Source of the DNA: Chara braunii
Taxonomy: Eukaryota; Streptophyta; Charophyceae; Charales; Characeae
NCBI GenBank assembly: GCA_003427395.1
Contig: BFEA01000237.1
Span: forward strand, 2,006,892-2,036,616
Direction of reading: 5' to 3'
DNA length: 29,725 nucleotides
The notes under the pieces: generated by a model
Seen by the model: the letters and a program-made list of their open reading frames with translations, nothing else
The model's database searches: none
What the model was told of the DNA's origin: nothing
Made by a program: the position numbers and the translations under genes
Shown here: in pieces, positions 17,590-26,967 of the stretch
Layout: each line of letters opens with the position of its first letter
Position numbering within the stretch: the first letter of the stretch is position 1

Positions 17590-18176
17590 CCCCACGGACC
17601 GTTGAAAGGTGACATATTGCGCCACTGATGTGATGCAGGTTCCAGACTGGAGCCCCAGCAATGGTCCTGGTAAGTGCACGATTATGGTACCCAGTGATTC
17701 ACTCCTCACGCCCAAACCTCTCGTTCTCAAGTGCCTTGTGTATCCATCTAATGCCTGGTCTCCTCCAACATGCGGCACTTGTCTCCAGGAGCCTGGCTGC
17801 CCCAATCATGACAGCGCAATATGCCCAGCTAGATATTACTGGACCTGCCCCTGTCCTGGCAGCCTCACTTATGGCCCATCTAGATCTACCTAGGATCTGC
17901 AGTTTAGGAGAGAGGCTGCAGTCCTGCTTCAACAGCCTGCTGGCCAAACTCAATGGTCAGGGTCTGGATTGGTTGTCCAGATGCTCTTGCTGCGTCAGCA
18001 GCACTGCCTGGATCAGGCTCTGGGCCTACCAGGAACACAAAACTGAGTCTTGTTTGTGTGGAAAGGCACATATGACAAAAGGAGCTCCAGTCCTATCATG
18101 GACCAAACTCTCCTCAGGCCTAACAGCCAAACCCGAATAGTCGCCCCAGCAGGCAACGTATGATGAAAATATTAAG
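17590..18176. other. No gene seen; 159-codon open frame of unknown status
   Basis: The plus-strand frame 17661-18140 is open for 159 codons, but another frame overlaps it on the minus strand and I recognise no domain. I do not call it a gene. Confidence 0.3.
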
Positions 18177-18186
18177 AGCAGGGCCA

Positions 18187-18355
18187 GAACCAACGTCCTA
18201 GCTCAGTCGGTACACCCACGAACTGTTGAAATACAGACCCGAGTTCAAGTACAGAGGAATTAGATGAATGACATCAGAAACTTCTGAATTACCTGGGGTC
18301 GCACAGTTCAACAGTGATATTTCAAGGTCATTGCCCTTTCCTATGGAAAAAAAAA
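18187..18355 (+). mobile_element. tRNA-derived SINE candidate
   Basis: The head has a perfect A box TAGCTCAGTCGG (18199-18210) and a B-box-like GAGTTCAAGTAC starting 44 nt after it, the spacing of a normal tRNA. The cloverleaf is degenerate. A body of about 90 bp and a 9-nt A-run (18347-18355) follow. AGCAGGGCCA (18177-18186) before the head and AGCAGGCCA (18355-18363) after the A-run look like a target duplication with one indel. A tRNA pseudogene next to a chance A-run is the alternative. Confidence 0.55.
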
Positions 18356-18364
18356 GCAGGCCAC

Positions 18365-18649
18365 GAAATACACCAGCAGGGCCCCTGGCTGTCCTAGGCC
18401 CAAAATAGGGCCTGGCAGCCAAAGGAGCTTCCAGAAAGAGAAGGCAGGGCCCTAGGCCCGGTGTGGAAATCCCAGCTTGGCATGTATGTCCCTGAAAGGT
18501 CCAGTTGTGAGTACACTGCAAGTCATTCTGAACTGTGTAACGTTTACACCATCCAGCTTAGATGGTAGATAAGAAAAAGATGACAGATGCTGAAAGAATT
18601 TCACGTCTCAGTCAGGCCCCAAGTCCCGGTCTCAGAGTCCTCCTCCCCT
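18365..18649. other. No gene seen
   Basis: Unassigned sequence before the pyrimidine-rich tract. Confidence 0.4.
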
Positions 18650-18801
18650 CTTCTTCTTCTTGTCATTGTCTACCTTTGATCGTCTCTCCTCCTCCTTTGA
18701 TCGCTTCCATCCACCCCGATCTTTCTCCTCCTCCTCCTCCTCCTCCTCCTCCTCCTCCTCTTCTTCTTCTTCTTCTTCTTCTTCTTCTTCTTCTTCTTCT
18801 T

Positions 18802-18832
<31 letters not shown>

Positions 18833-19140
18833 GACTACGTCTTCTCTTCTTTTTCTTCTTATCGTCCACCTCCTCGCCATCCTCCACCTTCCCCTCCCCC
18901 TCTTCTTCTTCTTGTTATCGTCTACCTTGTCGCACTTCTTTATCTTTTCTCCTCCTCCTTGCCATCCTCCACCTCATCCTCCACCTCCTCCTCCCCCTCT
19001 TCCTCATCTTTTCTCCTCCTCGCCATCCTCCACCTCCTCCACCACTTTTGTTTCACACTTCAATAGTTTTTCTTCCTCCCTCTTCCTTCTCGTCATCCTC
19101 CTCCTCCACCTCATCCTCCACCTCCTCCTCCCCCACTTCC
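18650..19140. repeat. Long polypyrimidine tract with (TCC)n and (TTC)n arrays
   Basis: Nearly 500 bp almost free of purines on the plus strand. It includes (TCC)n at about 18726-18760 and (TTC)n at about 18760-18831, then CCACCTCCTCC-type blocks repeated at intervals. Long open frames here (Leu/Ser/Pro-rich on plus, Arg-rich on minus) are artefacts of the repeats. Confidence 0.9.
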
Positions 19141-19144
19141 TCAC

Positions 19145-19232
19145 ATGTGCTGTGTGCTGTGTATGCCGTGTGTGCTGTGTGCTGTGTGCTGTGTGCTGTT
19201 TGCAGTGTGTGCAGCGTGTGCAGTTTGTGCTC
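19145..19232. repeat. TGTGCTG-type heptamer minisatellite
   Basis: About ten imperfect copies of TGTGCTG, drifting to TGTGCAG at the end. Confidence 0.85.
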
Positions 19233-19239
19233 TTCTCGC

Positions 19240-19644
19240 CTGTGCTTGCTGTTTGTCCCAGCCGGCTACTCCCAACAACACCCGACCAGCCTCCTCAACC
19301 ATTGCACAAGCGTTCAGCAGGTTTCCGCAACACATGGATTGACAAGTGAGTAACTTGAAGCACTGTAGCAGCATAAGTAGTCGCGGCCTTAGATCTTTAT
19401 CGGCTCCAGACCACTACCGGTCCCACAAGGCCTGTCGGCTAAACTTTTGCCAGTTCCGGAACCCACCGGACTTTCCCAGGATGCTGCTGCTAAATTTAGA
19501 CTGGGACTTGGACTTTTCTTGTTGGGTACCGGGCCTACTTGACTCCTACGACCCAAGACTCCCTACGACCTGCTGAGTCTACGAAATGGCGTTCTGGCCA
19601 CTGGGCCTGCCACGTTGGTTACTTTTCATGGGACTGGGCGATAC
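19240..19644. other. No gene seen
   Basis: Unassigned sequence between two simple-repeat arrays. Confidence 0.4.
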
Positions 19645-19715
19645 GAAGAAGAAGAAGAAGAAGAAGAAGCAGAAGAAGAAGAAGAAGAAGAAGAAGAAGA
19701 AGAAGAAGAAGAAGA
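19645..19715. repeat. (GAA)n microsatellite
   Basis: About 23 GAA repeats with one interruption (AAGCAGAAG near 19670). Confidence 0.95.
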
Positions 19716-19806
19716 CGAAAACGAGGAGGGGGAGGAGGAGGAGGTGAAAGATCGGGTGGAGAGACGATCGAGGTGGAGCCTGGAGGGAGGCGATGGGGGG
19801 AGGGAT

Positions 19807-19808
<2 letters not shown>

Positions 19809-19868
<60 letters not shown>
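19809..19868. repeat. (TC)n microsatellite
   Basis: Thirty TC repeats. Confidence 0.97.
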
Positions 19869-19869
<1 letters not shown>

Positions 19870-19871
<2 letters not shown>

Positions 19872-20457
19872 TGTCGATGGCGACGTGGAGCGGGCGAAGG
19901 GCGACTGGCAGCGCTGGACGAGAGGAGGATGGCAGTTTCCCGAAGGTGGTCGGAAGCCAAGAATCGCCACGCGATTTCGTGCCGGCATTCGAAGTGCAAT
20001 TTCGCATGGCGATCCTTGGCAAATGGGAAGAAAGAAGGACGATTTCAAGTCGCCCCTTATTTTTTTTATCTTTGCGAACAGCCAAAGCGTACTTTTGTAC
20101 TTAACAGTTATCCCCTACAGTGGAAATTAGAACTATGTTTAGCAATACACGAACTGTGCTTACTAAGAATGATTTTGTTTGTATACTATTAGTGACATCT
20201 AGAGTAAGTGATCACAATTACTTAGATTTCGTATCAGACGACATTTCCTTTATATAGTTGCAAGGACGACAATCAGTAACACTTCGCACTGCTCGTGTTG
20301 TGTCTTACATGCCATTCAAGTGCAACCTACTATCTGAGACACTACGTGTATTACTCAAAGTGGCCAACCATGTGTGTTGTTCCAAGCTCGTGTAATCATA
20401 TAAAGGTACCATGTACAGCGTACAAACAAGGCCTGCCTCAAGGCAGTAGCCAACCTG

Positions 20458-20460
<3 letters not shown>
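19870..20460. other. No gene seen
   Basis: About 0.6 kb of unassigned sequence. Open frames extend out of the flanking microsatellites and show no domain. Confidence 0.5.

Positions 20461-20529
<69 letters not shown>
20461..20529. repeat. (CT)n microsatellite
   Basis: Thirty-four CT repeats. A 14-nt G-run follows at 20610-20623. Confidence 0.97.
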
Positions 20530-20533
<4 letters not shown>

Positions 20534-20629
20534 GGAAAAAAAAAAAGAAGTCTCAGTCCAGCCCTGTTTGGCACCCTTAAAGGGGCCAGAAAAAAAGCCC
20601 GAAACATTTGGGGGGGGGGGGGGATGGCG

Positions 20630-20946
20630 GGCAGTATTGAACAGTAGGACTTTTTTTTTATCTTTTATGTTTTGCCAGCTGTCCTGACATCCGGCCAGAC
20701 ATGCTGACCAGTCTGGCCTGGGATCTGGACATCCGGATTGTATCCATGCTTCTTTTCTTGCCAGTGATTCTCAAGAACAGGGGCAGCATTGAACAGCAGG
20801 ACTTTTTTTTGTATCTTTTATTTTTTGCCAGCTATCCGGACAGCCCAAACTGGACGTCCGGCCAGACATGCTGACCGGTCTGGGATGGGATCTGGACATC
20901 CGGATTGTAGCCATGCTTCTTTTCTTGCCAGTGATTCTCAAGAACA
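20630..20946 (-). repeat. TCCGGA-rich dispersed repeat, copies C and D in tandem
   Basis: Two head-to-tail units, 20630-20779 and 20782-20946. On the plus strand each runs from GGCAG(T/C)ATTGAACAG through a T-run, GCCAGCT, CCGG-rich body, GACATCCGGATTGTA(T/G)CCAT, to GTGATTCTCAAGAACA. Minus-strand reading gives ATGGCTACAATCCGGATGTCC-like starts (kept short here), the signature of the copies at 1184 and 1600. The first unit lacks about 15 bp present in the second. High similarity suggests recent duplication. Confidence 0.75.
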
Positions 20947-21045
20947 CAAATCTTCAATCATCTCCAATAACGCAAGTGTAAGAGTGCTTTACACATCCCG
21001 GACATTGCAGTGATGTGCAATCGCAGAAGTGACTGGCCTGTAAAC

Positions 21046-21046
<1 letters not shown>

Positions 21047-21111
<65 letters not shown>
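21047..21111. repeat. (TG)n microsatellite
   Basis: About 32 TG repeats. Confidence 0.97.
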
Positions 21112-21112
<1 letters not shown>

Positions 21113-22308
21113 GATTCAATACCAAGCATCTCTGCTAACGATGCGCCATGTTAACAAACATATCAGGGAGCCAAGCCTAACAGATAGTCTCCTCCGTGCA
21201 CATCATTTAGGCTATAGGATGATGGGACTGTTTTCCGACGAGATGGCAGGCTAGATTGATCATCTAGAGGGACTGGCTTTGCAAGATCAGTAAGAAAGAA
21301 ACATTCATAGACAGTATTATAGGAAGATACTTTCTATATCATTTTTTTCTGATCGATAGTTTCACTTTCCCTTTCAATTTGGATGACGCACCCAAGTATT
21401 ATCCAAATGGGAGAGACCAGAGAGTCACATATTGATTGACATGATTGATAATCGCATGAATTTTACGATGCCTCTTATCAGTCAAGCGAGAAGTGTCCCC
21501 AGACATAGAACATCTCTCGACACCCGGTGATCGGTTAAAGCCAAGTTCCGGAGAAGAAGGCGAGACTCTGTCATACATGATCGGCTAGTAGTGTATGATT
21601 CATGTGTTGGCAGAGGCCAGACAGGCAGGAAAGATAGGGAGGATTTCTGATGTCATCAATTTTCGACGAAAGGAAAGACAGACATTGTTCAGCTAGGGGA
21701 AGAGACCAGAAGGTGACAATAATCTTAGCAAGCAATTGCTCATTTTTGCTCAAAATGGACGAGAGGAAAAGAATCCAATCATAATAACTCCAAGATTTCC
21801 AAGACGTCAGACAATAGGAGGTTCGAGAAAAGTTGCTCCGTTTCTCCTCAAGATGAAGGGAGAGACGGAAAGACACAAATATTTGAAAAGGTTGTGAGAC
21901 CATAAGATCTTTTCCAGAATCCACATATAGTATAAAAAGATCTGCATAAGAAGGTCCGAAAGCGAAATACTAAGTATAAGAAGGGAGCGTGAAAAGATAT
22001 TTGCAGGAAAGCACTCGTCCACAAAAGTCCGAAAGCGAGATGGTTGTAAAGAGGCAGGAACTTCATAAAATTACATCACGCCACAGAATTGCAAAGCAAT
22101 CATAAGAGGAATAAGTATGCATGCTATACAGTTCCACTCCTCTGCTTCACTCCCCCCCTCCTCTTTATGCAGATAGGTTCCCTTTTCATCCATCACTTCC
22201 TCCTCATCTCCCCTCTTCCTCATCCCACTGCTTAGCGTCAAATCAAGCATTGCCTTGGTTTCCAGGGAGTCTGTATTCAGGCAAGCCCATCGCTCATCAT
22301 ACGCAGTC
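21112..22308. other. No gene seen
   Basis: About 1.2 kb of unassigned sequence. GTCCGAAAGCGA occurs at 21954 and 22027 as a short direct repeat. Minus-strand frames at 21571-22066 overlap each other and show no known domain. Confidence 0.5.
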
Positions 22309-22431
22309 CAGGGGGGGTGGCATCCTTTAAACCTTTTCGCCATCACCACTAACGGGCTCGTTGTAGTGCAGGGGGGGGGGGGGGGAGCATCCTTTAAAGC
22401 TTTTCGCCCTCGCCACTAACTGGCTCATCAG
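22309..22431. repeat. Tandem repeat, about 62-bp unit, with G-runs
   Basis: Two units, each a G-run followed by GCATCCTTTAAA(C/G)CTTTTCGCC, CACTAAC and GGCTC. The second G-run is 15 nt (22371-22385). Confidence 0.8.
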
Positions 22432-22434
22432 AGC

Positions 22435-22738
22435 GGTTATCATTCCTGCACATGCGCGCAAACACAGGGCATACAGGACAAACAGCCAAATCCATAGAGG
22501 GTAGACGGGGAATCTTCCTCATACTGCTTTATTATGTTCGAGATCCTCCTCAGTGACCTCGCAGGTCGGTATGTCCACGTCCATGTTCTGCAAAGTCCTC
22601 CTGTCATCCAAGCCAATCATTCGCCCGTAGCAAAGAGCAGTGCATGCAATTGCTCTAACAGCACCGATGTGTTGTATTCCAGTATGTATGGGAAGACCTC
22701 TATGGTTTAGTGTTACATGCTGCGCCTGCAACAGGCAG
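22435..22738. other. No gene seen; unassigned minus-strand frame
   Basis: The minus-strand frame 22731-22519 (70 codons) has a protein-like composition (AVRAIACTALCYGRMIGL, VTEEDLEHNKAV), but I do not recognise it. It could be an exon or retroelement fragment. Confidence 0.25.
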
Positions 22739-22788
22739 CACGGGCCATTTCCAGGCCCGTGACGTTTTCAGGCCAAAAGCCTGAAAAC
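22739..22788. other. Two adjacent perfect hairpins
   Basis: CACGGGCC (22739-22746) pairs with GGCCCGTG (22754-22761), loop 7. GTTTTCAGGC (22764-22773) pairs with GCCTGAAAAC (22779-22788), loop CAAAA. Both stems are perfect and only 2 bp separate them. Function unknown. Confidence 0.7.
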
Positions 22789-22789
22789 A

Positions 22790-23418
22790 AGGGCCTTGCA
22801 ATCAGACTCGCAATCATTCACACGTCGCATGCATGTAGACAGGCAATACAGCAAACTGGCGACAAGCGCCCACTCAAAGCTCAGAGATATGGTAACCACG
22901 GGCACAGTTCAGATACACTCTCGATTCAAATGGCTATGGCGCAACAGCGCCTGTACAACACTCTGTTCGTCACTGTGCCTCACTCTGCTGTACACGCACA
23001 CTCAACTAGGATCACCCTGGATACCCCACAGGGCCCACACACGACACACTCTAAACACTCGCACACACACAATGCACTTCACTACCAGCTATGGCGGCTA
23101 TGGCCGCTTCTACTCTATTGCTATGGCTACCCTACTCTCCTTCAGCCCACTTCGACTCCGGGCGCCTCTGCAGACCAAGTCACTATGGCAGCGCTTCCGC
23201 ATGGCTTCCGCAGGAATGAATGAATGGCTGGGCGCTGCCTCTTACTTTATACTTCTGCAGCTCGCTGGTCTGGCACTTGCTGGACTGGACTGGGACTGAC
23301 TGGACCGTAATGCTGACTGCATGGGGTTGGACCGCAACCTCGCTGCAGTCGCACTGCCAACGCACTGAGGTTGGCTCCACCACTTGCCCACTTGCCTCTG
23401 TCTAAATGTGGACCTACT
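22790..23418. other. Unassigned, possible 3' LTR territory
   Basis: No gene recognised. It lies downstream of the integrase on the element's strand, so part may be the 3' LTR of the gypsy element, but no matching second LTR is visible in the window. Confidence 0.3.
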
Positions 23419-23540
23419 CCGAAAGGCCGCTTCCGGAAGTCTGTAGACTTGGCCTTTCGGTACTGTAGCAGCTACGACCTTGACCTTTCAGGACTGTAGC
23501 AGCTACGACCTTGACCCTTCGGACAGGCTACAGCTACGAC
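23419..23540. repeat. Hairpin plus 31-bp tandem repeat
   Basis: CCGAAAGGCC (23419-23428) pairs perfectly with GGCCTTTCGG (23451-23460); the loop holds the palindrome CTTCCGGAAG. Then ACTGTAGCAGCTACGACCTT repeats from 23462 and 23493 (period 31), with a third partial copy near 23524. Confidence 0.75.
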
Positions 23541-23685
23541 TTCTAGAACTCACTAGGACTCCTATCTGACAGGTCTACAGATCAAACCCCTACCCCTACA
23601 CCGGCCTACGATAGACAACAACAACTGTCAAAACACAGGTCACGGGTTCAAACACTCGGGGTCAACACAGATATTGTACACAAGT

Positions 23686-23766
23686 AAGGTGAGAACTAGG
23701 GATCGAGCCCTGGGATCTGCACTCGCTACTGCTGACAGGTGAAAACCGTTTCACTCCCGCTGGCCT
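23686..23766 (-). repeat. tRNA-like A/B-box sequence
   Basis: The minus strand has TAGGCCAGCGGGAG (A-box-like) and, 58 nt on, GGCTCGATCCC (9 of 11 to the B box), in the spacing of a tRNA with a long variable arm. No cloverleaf closes. It sits just past the integrase stop codon. Could be a SINE head, a tRNA relic or chance. Confidence 0.3.
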
Positions 23767-23791
23767 AAATTCGAGGTCCTTCGAGAATAAC

Positions 23792-24298
23792 TCAGTCCAA
23801 GGCAGGACCTTTTCCTTTCTTATCCCTCTCATAGGCTCTAACTATGTCGGGACCTGTTTCTAGAAGCTCGGTTCTTGTAAACCAGCGGTCGTCCTCTGGC
23901 TCCTGATAAGCAAATCGGACCTTATATTGTTTCTGTGGACGAGCACTACCTCCTGTTCTGAACACATCTTCACCTACGATGCCGTCAATGTCGTACCTGC
24001 CATCCATATCCGGAGGGATCATAGACCTCCTCGATGGAAATTGATCACTCACTGTGCAGGGCAACAACTTGGATGCATGGAAGACCGGGTAGGTGTGGAG
24101 GTGCGCTGGAATTTCTACTTTGTAGGACGGCCCATCCTCTCCGCCCTTGACTTCTAGAACTGGCCACGGTCCTCTATACGCGGGCAGTAACTTCTGCGAG
24201 ATATTCTCCTCAAGAGCAAATTCTTTAGACTTGACCCAGACTAAGCCGCCTACTTGAAACTGTGATGGGTGACGGTGTTTATTGGCTTGCTCTATCAT
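23792..24298 (-). pseudogene. Gypsy integrase C-terminus (GPY/F and chromodomain-like)
   Basis: 168 codons in the same frame as the pol ORF. YRGPWPVLEV (41-50) is the GPY/F-type segment, then YPVFHASKLLP (70-80). IDGIVGEDVF followed by QYKVRFAYQEPEDDRWFTRTEL (read as two parts, 104-113 and 124-145) resembles a chromodomain, which in chromoviruses guides integration to chromatin marks. It is cut off from the rest of integrase by stops at 24304 and 24389. The first Met is not a true start. Confidence 0.7.
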
Positions 24299-24388
24299 TC
24301 GATGTTAGGCCTTCCTGAGGTTCTCTATCACGGTAGCTAGCTCTTTTTCGTGTTGTAGCGCAAACTCCCTAGTATCGGGCGGTAGCCT

Positions 24389-24655
24389 CTATATCTGATC
24401 CCGATTAAGTCCTTCAAATGGTCTACGCGGTCTGAAGGACTTATGTAACTCGTTGGGAGTGCGACAAGTGGACAAGTGCACGCTGTTGTTGTAGGCGCTG
24501 GCTACCTTTGGGAGCATCTCGTTCCAATTGACTTGATCAGGTCTAATATACATACGCACAACTTGTTGCAGGACCTTATTCATCTGTCCAGTCTGACCGT
24601 TGGTCTCCGAATGACGGCCAGATGACATTAACAACTCAGAGCCATAGACTATCAT
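24389..24655 (-). pseudogene. Gypsy integrase core, second half
   Basis: 88 codons directly continuing the pol frame after a TAG that replaces a CAG codon. GRHSETNGQTGQMNKVLQQ contains the catalytic Glu of the DDE triad (canonical H-P-E-T-x-G-Q-T). WNEMLPKVASAYNNSVH is the conserved stretch after it. It ends at a second in-frame TAG at 24389-24391. Confidence 0.75.
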
Positions 24656-24661
24656 TAACTC

Positions 24662-26923
24662 CTACCAGTTCTGACTAGTGAACCGGGTGTCTCTATCACT
24701 AACTACGGACAATGGAACCCCGTGCTCACTGACCCAGTGATCAAAAAACTTCTGAATCACTAACTTTGTACGTGCCTCAGAAGGCGAAGGAATAAAAACA
24801 ACATATTTGCTAAATCTATCAACTACAACCATGACTTGGCTCTTGCCGTGCCTACTTTTGACACCAGCATCCATAAAGTCAATGGATACTGAATCTCCTG
24901 GCTGGTCCGGAATAGGCAATGGTCTGAGAAGACCTAGCGGGGCACTCGTAGTAGTCTTATTCCTTAAGCAAACTTTGCAACTGTGAACATACTCTATGCA
25001 GTCATTCTTCATTCCTGGCCAGGTGTACGCGTGCATTAGGTTGGCTAGAGTCTTTTGCCAACCAAAGTGTCCCTCTGTATCGAGACACTCCCCTAGGATC
25101 AAACTACGGATCTCTTCACTGTTGGGGACGCACAGTCTGTCCACTACGTTAGTCTTCTCAAATAGTAATCCATCAGTAGTGCGGTAATCTGGCTCGATTT
25201 CGGGGGCCTCCTTGACTTTCCTGAGGAGGTCGTTATAGATAGGGTCCTGCGCGTACACGTCTCTAACCTTTTGCTGCAGGTCTCTACCTATATCCAGATA
25301 GTGAACTATCGCCCCGAAGTAGTCGGCTCTCCTACTCAGAGCATCCGCAACTACGTTATATTTCCCTTTAACTGGCTTGAGCTCGAAATCATACTGGTCT
25401 AACTTTGCGGCCCACCTAGTAAACTTAGGTGTCATCTTGGCATGCGTCTTCAACCACCTCAACGTCTCATGGTCTGAGTAGACTTTAAAGTGTCTCCCAA
25501 GCAAGTAGTGCTTCCAATGTTCTAGAGCTTGCATGAGAGCGTAGAGTTCCCTCTCATAGGTAGATGTCGCTACCTTCTTTGAAGGCATCCTAGCAGACAT
25601 GAACTCTACGGACCTATGTCCATGGCCATCGTCTTGCTGTAGTACAACCCCTATGTCGTACTGGCTCGCGTCAGTCGTGACGACGAAAGGTAAGGACGAA
25701 TCGGCTATCGGATACTCTATTAACGCCTGCTTTAACTTCTTCATGGCAGACGTGCAGTCCTTGTCCCACTTCCAGATCGCTTCTTTCTTCAACAACCTGC
25801 GAAGGGGTGCAGCGATGGTGAAGAAGTTCCTCACGAACTTCCTATAGTAGTTAGCTAGGCCTAGGAACGACCGCAATTCTGTCAACGTGCGGGGTGTAGG
25901 CCAATCTCTAATCGTCGCGATCTTGCTATCTTTGGGTTTGATGCCGTCTCCGTCTAAGACATGGCCTAGATACAATACTTGGGTCTTTGCCCACTCACAC
26001 TTCTTCGCATTGATCTTGAAGTCAGCTTCTCTTAGCTTCTCCAAGACCTGCCTCAGATGACCCTGATGCTCTTGGAGGGTCTTACTAAATACTAGAATAT
26101 CGTCTAGGTAAACTACTACAAACCTATCTAACCATGGCCTGAACAAGTCGTTCATACAACGTTGAAAAGTCACTGGCGCATTGGTTAGTCCAAAGGGCAT
26201 CACGATAAACTCATAATGCCCATATCTAGTCCGGAAAGCTGTCTTGTACTGATCATCAGGGTGGACCTCTATCTGATGATATCCGGACTTCAAATCTATC
26301 TTTGAGAAATATCTGCACCCCTGCACCCGATCTAAGAGATCGTCTATCCGGGGCAGTGGCTCAACATTCTTCACGGTAATTGCGTTCAGACCCCTATAGT
26401 CTATGCACATCCTCAACTCTCCCTCCTTCTTGGGGACAAATAGAACAGGTGCTCCAAAGGGAGACGAACTGGGCCTAATCCAACCCTTTTTTAGGAGCTC
26501 GTCTAATTGCTTGTGTAGCTCCTCCAACTCCCGTGGGGACATCCTGTATACCGCTCCTTTGGGAGTCCTACTGCCAGGCTTTATCTCTATACGATGCTGG
26601 ATCGGTCGCGGTACTACTCTTGATGGCGGCTTAGCTAAGTCTGTGAACTCTTCCAGCAGCTTGGCGATAACAGGGTCTATGGGTTTTTCCTCTTTAAGCT
26701 CAGTTACGGGCCTAACATAGGCTACGGAAACCTGTTCCTCTAATTGCTCCTTTTTCACTAATCTTGCAAACGCAGGAGCGCTAAGGCAGCAATGTGCCAG
26801 GGTATTGTCTACACCTGACACATGGAGCAGACAGGCAGTCTTAACCTCGCCTGACGGACCAGGGAGCCTACACTCATGCTCTCTGAGGTGGAGTGTGGCC
26901 CCTGCTGCCTCTCCCCAGTCCAT
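24662..26923 (-). CDS. pol: Gypsy pol: RT, RNase H and integrase N-terminal part
   Basis: 753 codons ending at a premature TAG. Residues 1-60 finish the protease (GMDWG). Reverse transcriptase covers about 145-330: catalytic Asp210 in FSKIDLKSGYHQI and YLDD at 272-275. RNase H covers about 410-530: Asp418 (TTDAS), Glu459, Asp484 (SDHETLRWL) and Asp527. Integrase begins near 590: zinc domain His619, Cys649, Cys652, then DDE residues Asp682 and Asp743. The first His of the HHCC motif is Leu614 (CTC where CAC is expected), so zinc binding is probably lost. The frame continues after the stop into the 24389-24655 segment. The protein would convert element RNA to DNA and integrate it, but is truncated before the catalytic Glu. 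Confidence 0.9.
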   Translation of the reverse strand: MDWGEAAGATLHLREHECRLPGPSGEVKTACLLHVSGVDNTLAHCCLSAPAFARLVKKEQLEEQVSVAYVRPVTELKEEKPIDPVIAKLLEEFTDLAKPPSRVVPRPIQHRIEIKPGSRTPKGAVYRMSPRELEELHKQLDELLKKGWIRPSSSPFGAPVLFVPKKEGELRMCIDYRGLNAITVKNVEPLPRIDDLLDRVQGCRYFSKIDLKSGYHQIEVHPDDQYKTAFRTRYGHYEFIVMPFGLTNAPVTFQRCMNDLFRPWLDRFVVVYLDDILVFSKTLQEHQGHLRQVLEKLREADFKINAKKCEWAKTQVLYLGHVLDGDGIKPKDSKIATIRDWPTPRTLTELRSFLGLANYYRKFVRNFFTIAAPLRRLLKKEAIWKWDKDCTSAMKKLKQALIEYPIADSSLPFVVTTDASQYDIGVVLQQDDGHGHRSVEFMSARMPSKKVATSTYERELYALMQALEHWKHYLLGRHFKVYSDHETLRWLKTHAKMTPKFTRWAAKLDQYDFELKPVKGKYNVVADALSRRADYFGAIVHYLDIGRDLQQKVRDVYAQDPIYNDLLRKVKEAPEIEPDYRTTDGLLFEKTNVVDRLCVPNSEEIRSLILGECLDTEGHFGWQKTLANLMHAYTWPGMKNDCIEYVHSCKVCLRNKTTTSAPLGLLRPLPIPDQPGDSVSIDFMDAGVKSRHGKSQVMVVVDRFSKYVVFIPSPSEARTKLVIQKFFDHWVSEHGVPLSVVSDRDTRFTSQNW

Positions 26924-26967
26924 ACCTAGGACTATATCAAAAGGAAGGTCGTCTTGTACGAGGAGAG

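Noticed and set aside
17182-17805. 207-codon minus-strand frame
   Set aside because: It runs through the CT array and the N gap and has no recognisable domain.
18562-19353. 263-codon open frame, Leu/Ser/Pro-rich
   Set aside because: Created by the polypyrimidine tract and triplet repeats; no domain, no non-repetitive coding signal.
19539-20192. Several long overlapping frames (217, 171, 140 and 126 codons)
   Set aside because: They consist of translated GAA and TC repeats with short flanks on both strands.
22380-22435. Another hammerhead-like match on the minus strand: CTGATGAGCC, then GGCGAAAAGC
   Set aside because: CTGATGA, a 3-bp stem II (GCC/GGC) and GAAA are in order, but neither stem I nor stem III can be formed in type I or type III arrangement, and the neighbouring tandem unit lacks CTGATGA. 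Probably chance.
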